The notes beneath the pieces were generated by a model. That model searched no databases. It was not told the origin of the DNA and saw only the letters and a program-made list of their open reading frames with translations. Below, in pieces: positions 60,579-64,000 of a DNA stretch of 64,000 nt; position 1 is the stretch's first letter; each line of letters begins with the position of its first letter. The stretch covers positions 124,001-188,000 of the forward strand of contig JAYRLC010000001.1 of assembly GCA_041905405.1 (NCBI GenBank). Reading direction: 5' to 3'. The stretch is from RAM1 sp041905405 (GTDB lineage: Bacteria > Pseudomonadota > Gammaproteobacteria > Burkholderiales > Burkholderiaceae_C). A program made the position numbers and the translations under genes.

Positions 60579-62564
<1,986 letters not shown>

Positions 62565-62580
62565 GCACCACGCACTCGTA

Positions 62581-62608
62581 GAAAAGCCCGCGAAAGCGGG
62601 CTTTTCTG
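62581..62608 (+). terminator. Terminator after acs
   Basis: GAAAAGCCCGC-GAAA-GCGGGCTTTTC, an 11-bp stem with a stable GAAA loop and T-rich 3' side, 17 bases after the stop. Confidence 0.92.
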
Positions 62609-62621
62609 TTCCAGTGCCACC

Positions 62622-62694
62622 GTGGATCCGGCTCCGCCGGTCCACTGGTGGCGCCCCCTGGGGGGAGGCGGCCGCAGGCCGCTTCGGGGGGGGC
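62622..62694 (-). repeat. Structured intergenic repeat, copy B
   Basis: Same layout as 20895-20970, ending exactly at the stop codon of the cytochrome gene. Minus-strand stems: GCGGCC-TGC-GGCCGC, CCCCCC with GGGGG, and CCGGC-GGA-GCCGG flanked by GTGGA/TCCAC. Differences from copy A keep the pairing, which supports an RNA role. Confidence 0.75.
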
Positions 62695-63000
62695 TTATTT
62701 AATCGTCAGCACCCACGCGGCCAGCTTCTTGGCCTCTGCGTCATTGACCTGGGCGTTCGCGGGCATGGGCACGGGGCCCCACACGCCGGAGCCACCCTTG
62801 ACGATCTTGGCGGCCAGCTTGTCGACGGCGGCCTTGTCGCCGGCGTATTTGGCAGCCACGTCCTTGTAGGATGGGCCGACCAGTTTCTTGTCCACGGCAT
62901 GGCAGGCCATGCAGTTCTTGGCGGTGGCCAGTGCCTGGTCGGCAAAGGCGGGGGCAGTCGCGGTCAGGGCAACAGCCATGGCAAACAGGGCACGTTTCAT
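62695..63000 (-). CDS. Class I cytochrome c (c551/c552 type)
   Basis: A 101-residue exported protein. Signal peptide about 1-20 (ALTATAPAFA); heme site CMACH (Cys30, Cys33, His34) and a likely axial Met79 in VPMPAN. It is a small periplasmic electron carrier, probably for a cytochrome oxidase or peroxidase. The gene stands alone; the structured repeat at its 3' end may terminate it. Confidence 0.95.
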   Translation of the reverse strand: MKRALFAMAVALTATAPAFADQALATAKNCMACHAVDKKLVGPSYKDVAAKYAGDKAAVDKLAAKIVKGGSGVWGPVPMPANAQVNDAEAKKLAAWVLTIK

Positions 63001-63115
63001 TGGTTTCCTCGTGGGTTGGGTTACATTCCTTCAACGCAATTGTAGTGACCGGGGTTGACCTGCCTTTGTCGTTTGGGTAAAGCAGGTAAGCAGCCGGTTC
63101 ATGGAGTAAATAGGT

Positions 63116-63364
63116 ATGTATTTCCTGTTGATCGGTCTTGCACTGCTGGCCATGAAGTTTCTGGAAATTGGCCCTGTGGCGGGCTGGGCCTGGTGGGTGG
63201 TGCTGTCGCCGTTCGGCATGGCCGTGGTCTGGTGGTGGTGGGCTGATTCATCCGGGTACACCAAGAAGAAAACCATGGAGCGCGAGAATGCCCGCAAGCA
63301 GGAACGCATCGACAGGAACCGCGAGCAGTTGGGCCTGGGCACCGGTCCCAAGAAGAAGCGCTGA
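63116..63364 (+). CDS. Trp-rich small membrane protein (TIGR04438 type)
   Basis: An 82-residue protein. Two hydrophobic segments (about 2-18 and 21-42) contain many Trp, including VVWWWWADSSG. The C-terminal half is charged and Lys/Arg-rich (KKKTMERENARKQERIDRN). This matches the family TIGR04438 found in Burkholderiales; function unknown. A 13-bp hairpin follows and also serves convergent ilvD. Confidence 0.88.
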   Translation: MYFLLIGLALLAMKFLEIGPVAGWAWWVVLSPFGMAVVWWWWADSSGYTKKKTMERENARKQERIDRNREQLGLGTGPKKKR

Positions 63365-63380
63365 CACCGCTGCACAAAGA

Positions 63381-63409
63381 CAAAGAGCCCCGCACTGCGG
63401 GGCTCTTTG
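63381..63409. terminator. Bidirectional terminator between the Trp-rich gene and ilvD
   Basis: CAAAGAGCCCCGC-ACT-GCGGGGCTCTTTG, a perfect 13-bp stem. It lies between convergent genes, with T-rich 3' arms on both strands. Confidence 0.88.
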
Positions 63410-63426
63410 CTTTGGGTTGGCGCAGG

Positions 63427-64000
63427 TCAGTAGTTGTCCAGCACCGCGCCCTTGCTGGCGCTGGCGGCATTGAATGCAAACTTGGCCTGCACGCCGCGCG
63501 TGTAGCGCGGCTGCGGGGCCTTCCAGCCTTCGCGGCGTTTGGCCAGCTCGGCCTCGGGCACGTTCAGCTCCAGCACCAGCTTGTGGGCGTCGATGGTGAT
63601 GGAGTCGCCCTCGTTCACGAAAGCGATCGTGCCTCCCGCCGCTGCCTCGGGTGCCACGTGACCCACGACCATGCCCCAGGTGCCGCCCGAGAAGCGGCCG
63701 TCGGTGATCAGGCCCACGCTCTCGCCCAGGCCGGCGCCGATCAGCGCGCCCGTGGGGGCCAGCATTTCGGGCATGCCGGGGCCGCCTTTGGGGCCCAGGT
63801 AGCGCAGCACCATCACGTCTCCAGCCTTGATCTTGCCGTCCAGGATGGCTTGCAGCGCCGACTGCTCGTCGTCGAACACACGGGCCGGGCCGGTGATGAC
63901 GGGGTTCTTCAGCCCCGTGATCTTGGCGACCGCGCCCTCGGGTGACAGGTTGCCCTTGAGGATGGCCAGGTGGCCCTGCTCATACATCGGGTTGCTGATG
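63427..64000 (-). CDS. ilvD: Dihydroxy-acid dehydratase, C-terminal part (truncated by window edge)
   Basis: The C-terminal 190 or so residues of IlvD, which dehydrates 2,3-dihydroxy acids in valine, leucine and isoleucine synthesis. The frame runs through the window end (...ISNPMYEQGHLAILKGNL), so the 5' end lies outside. Segments seen: VLRYLGPKGGPGMPEML, LITDGRFSGGTWGMVVGHVAPEA and the NVPEAELAKRREGW tail are diagnostic of the IlvD/Edd family. The cluster Cys lie outside the window. Confidence 0.96.
   Translation of the reverse strand, partial: ISNPMYEQGHLAILKGNLSPEGAVAKITGLKNPVITGPARVFDDEQSALQAILDGKIKAGDVMVLRYLGPKGGPGMPEMLAPTGALIGAGLGESVGLITDGRFSGGTWGMVVGHVAPEAAAGGTIAFVNEGDSITIDAHKLVLELNVPEAELAKRREGWKAPQPRYTRGVQAKFAFNAASASKGAVLDNY

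Overview
The window looks like a chromosomal segment of a high-GC betaproteobacterium of the order Burkholderiales, most likely family Comamonadaceae (Acidovorax/Comamonas-like). The signs are the pilY1-pilE / nrdR / glyA neighbourhood, a Trp-rich small protein of the TIGR04438 type, tandem cyclophilins, the tig-clpP-clpX-lon-tRNA block, TctCBA and TAXI transporters side by side, and an extracellular PHB depolymerase. Genus is inference. There are no rRNA genes, CRISPR arrays or complete insertion sequences. The window cuts two genes: pilY1 at the left edge and ilvD at the right edge.

Layout. 1-4.5 kb: end of a type IV pilus operon; a minus-strand glyA-nrdR operon preceded by a clear ZTP (pfl) riboswitch; a membrane-anchored lytic transglycosylase; then about 720 bp without a gene but rich in dyads, ending in a structured leader. 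4.5-12.4 kb: a long DUF349 protein with an RGG-rich linker, then a minus-strand run of mtfA-like peptidase, lpxH, two cyclophilins, an L,D-transpeptidase and a TPR protein. The last two share a similar C-terminal NTF2-like domain. 12.5-18.1 kb: cysS, an AlkA-type glycosylase, accA, tilS, lysC and tRNA-Ser. 18.2-27.8 kb: a small secreted Ala/Lys-rich protein, a TAXI-TRAP transporter, an S4 RNA-binding protein, a TctDE-type two-component system and the divergent tctCBA operon.

27.8-38.5 kb is the most unusual region. A 423-bp element with about 100-bp inverted arms is followed by a PAS/AAA+/Fis sigma-54 activator. Three copies of a 17-bp palindrome and a near-consensus -24/-12 promoter lie directly downstream. 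Then come a periplasmic binding protein, an extracellular type-2 PHB depolymerase with FN3 linker, a complete LivGFHM-type ABC importer, a second binding protein and an alpha/beta hydrolase. My reading is a sigma-54-controlled system that degrades extracellular polyhydroxybutyrate, imports the products and perhaps hydrolyses the oligomers. The parts are seen in the sequence; the joint function is inference.

38.5-47.5 kb: hemH and a HAD phosphatase (divergent), two squalene/phytoene-synthase-family genes (hopanoid route), a two-gene RND efflux operon with a TetR-type operator, and an FkbM methyltransferase. 47.5-54 kb: tRNA-Leu, tig, clpP, clpX, lon (protein quality control, with a candidate heat-shock promoter before lon) and tRNA-Gly, -Cys and -Leu. 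54-64 kb: an unknown acidic protein, an MFS transporter, murI, divergent class I and class II fumarases, a UPF0114 membrane protein, acs, a small cytochrome c, the Trp-rich protein and the 3' part of ilvD. Two copies of a structured repeat with compensatory changes lie directly after minus-strand stop codons at 20.9 and 62.6 kb.
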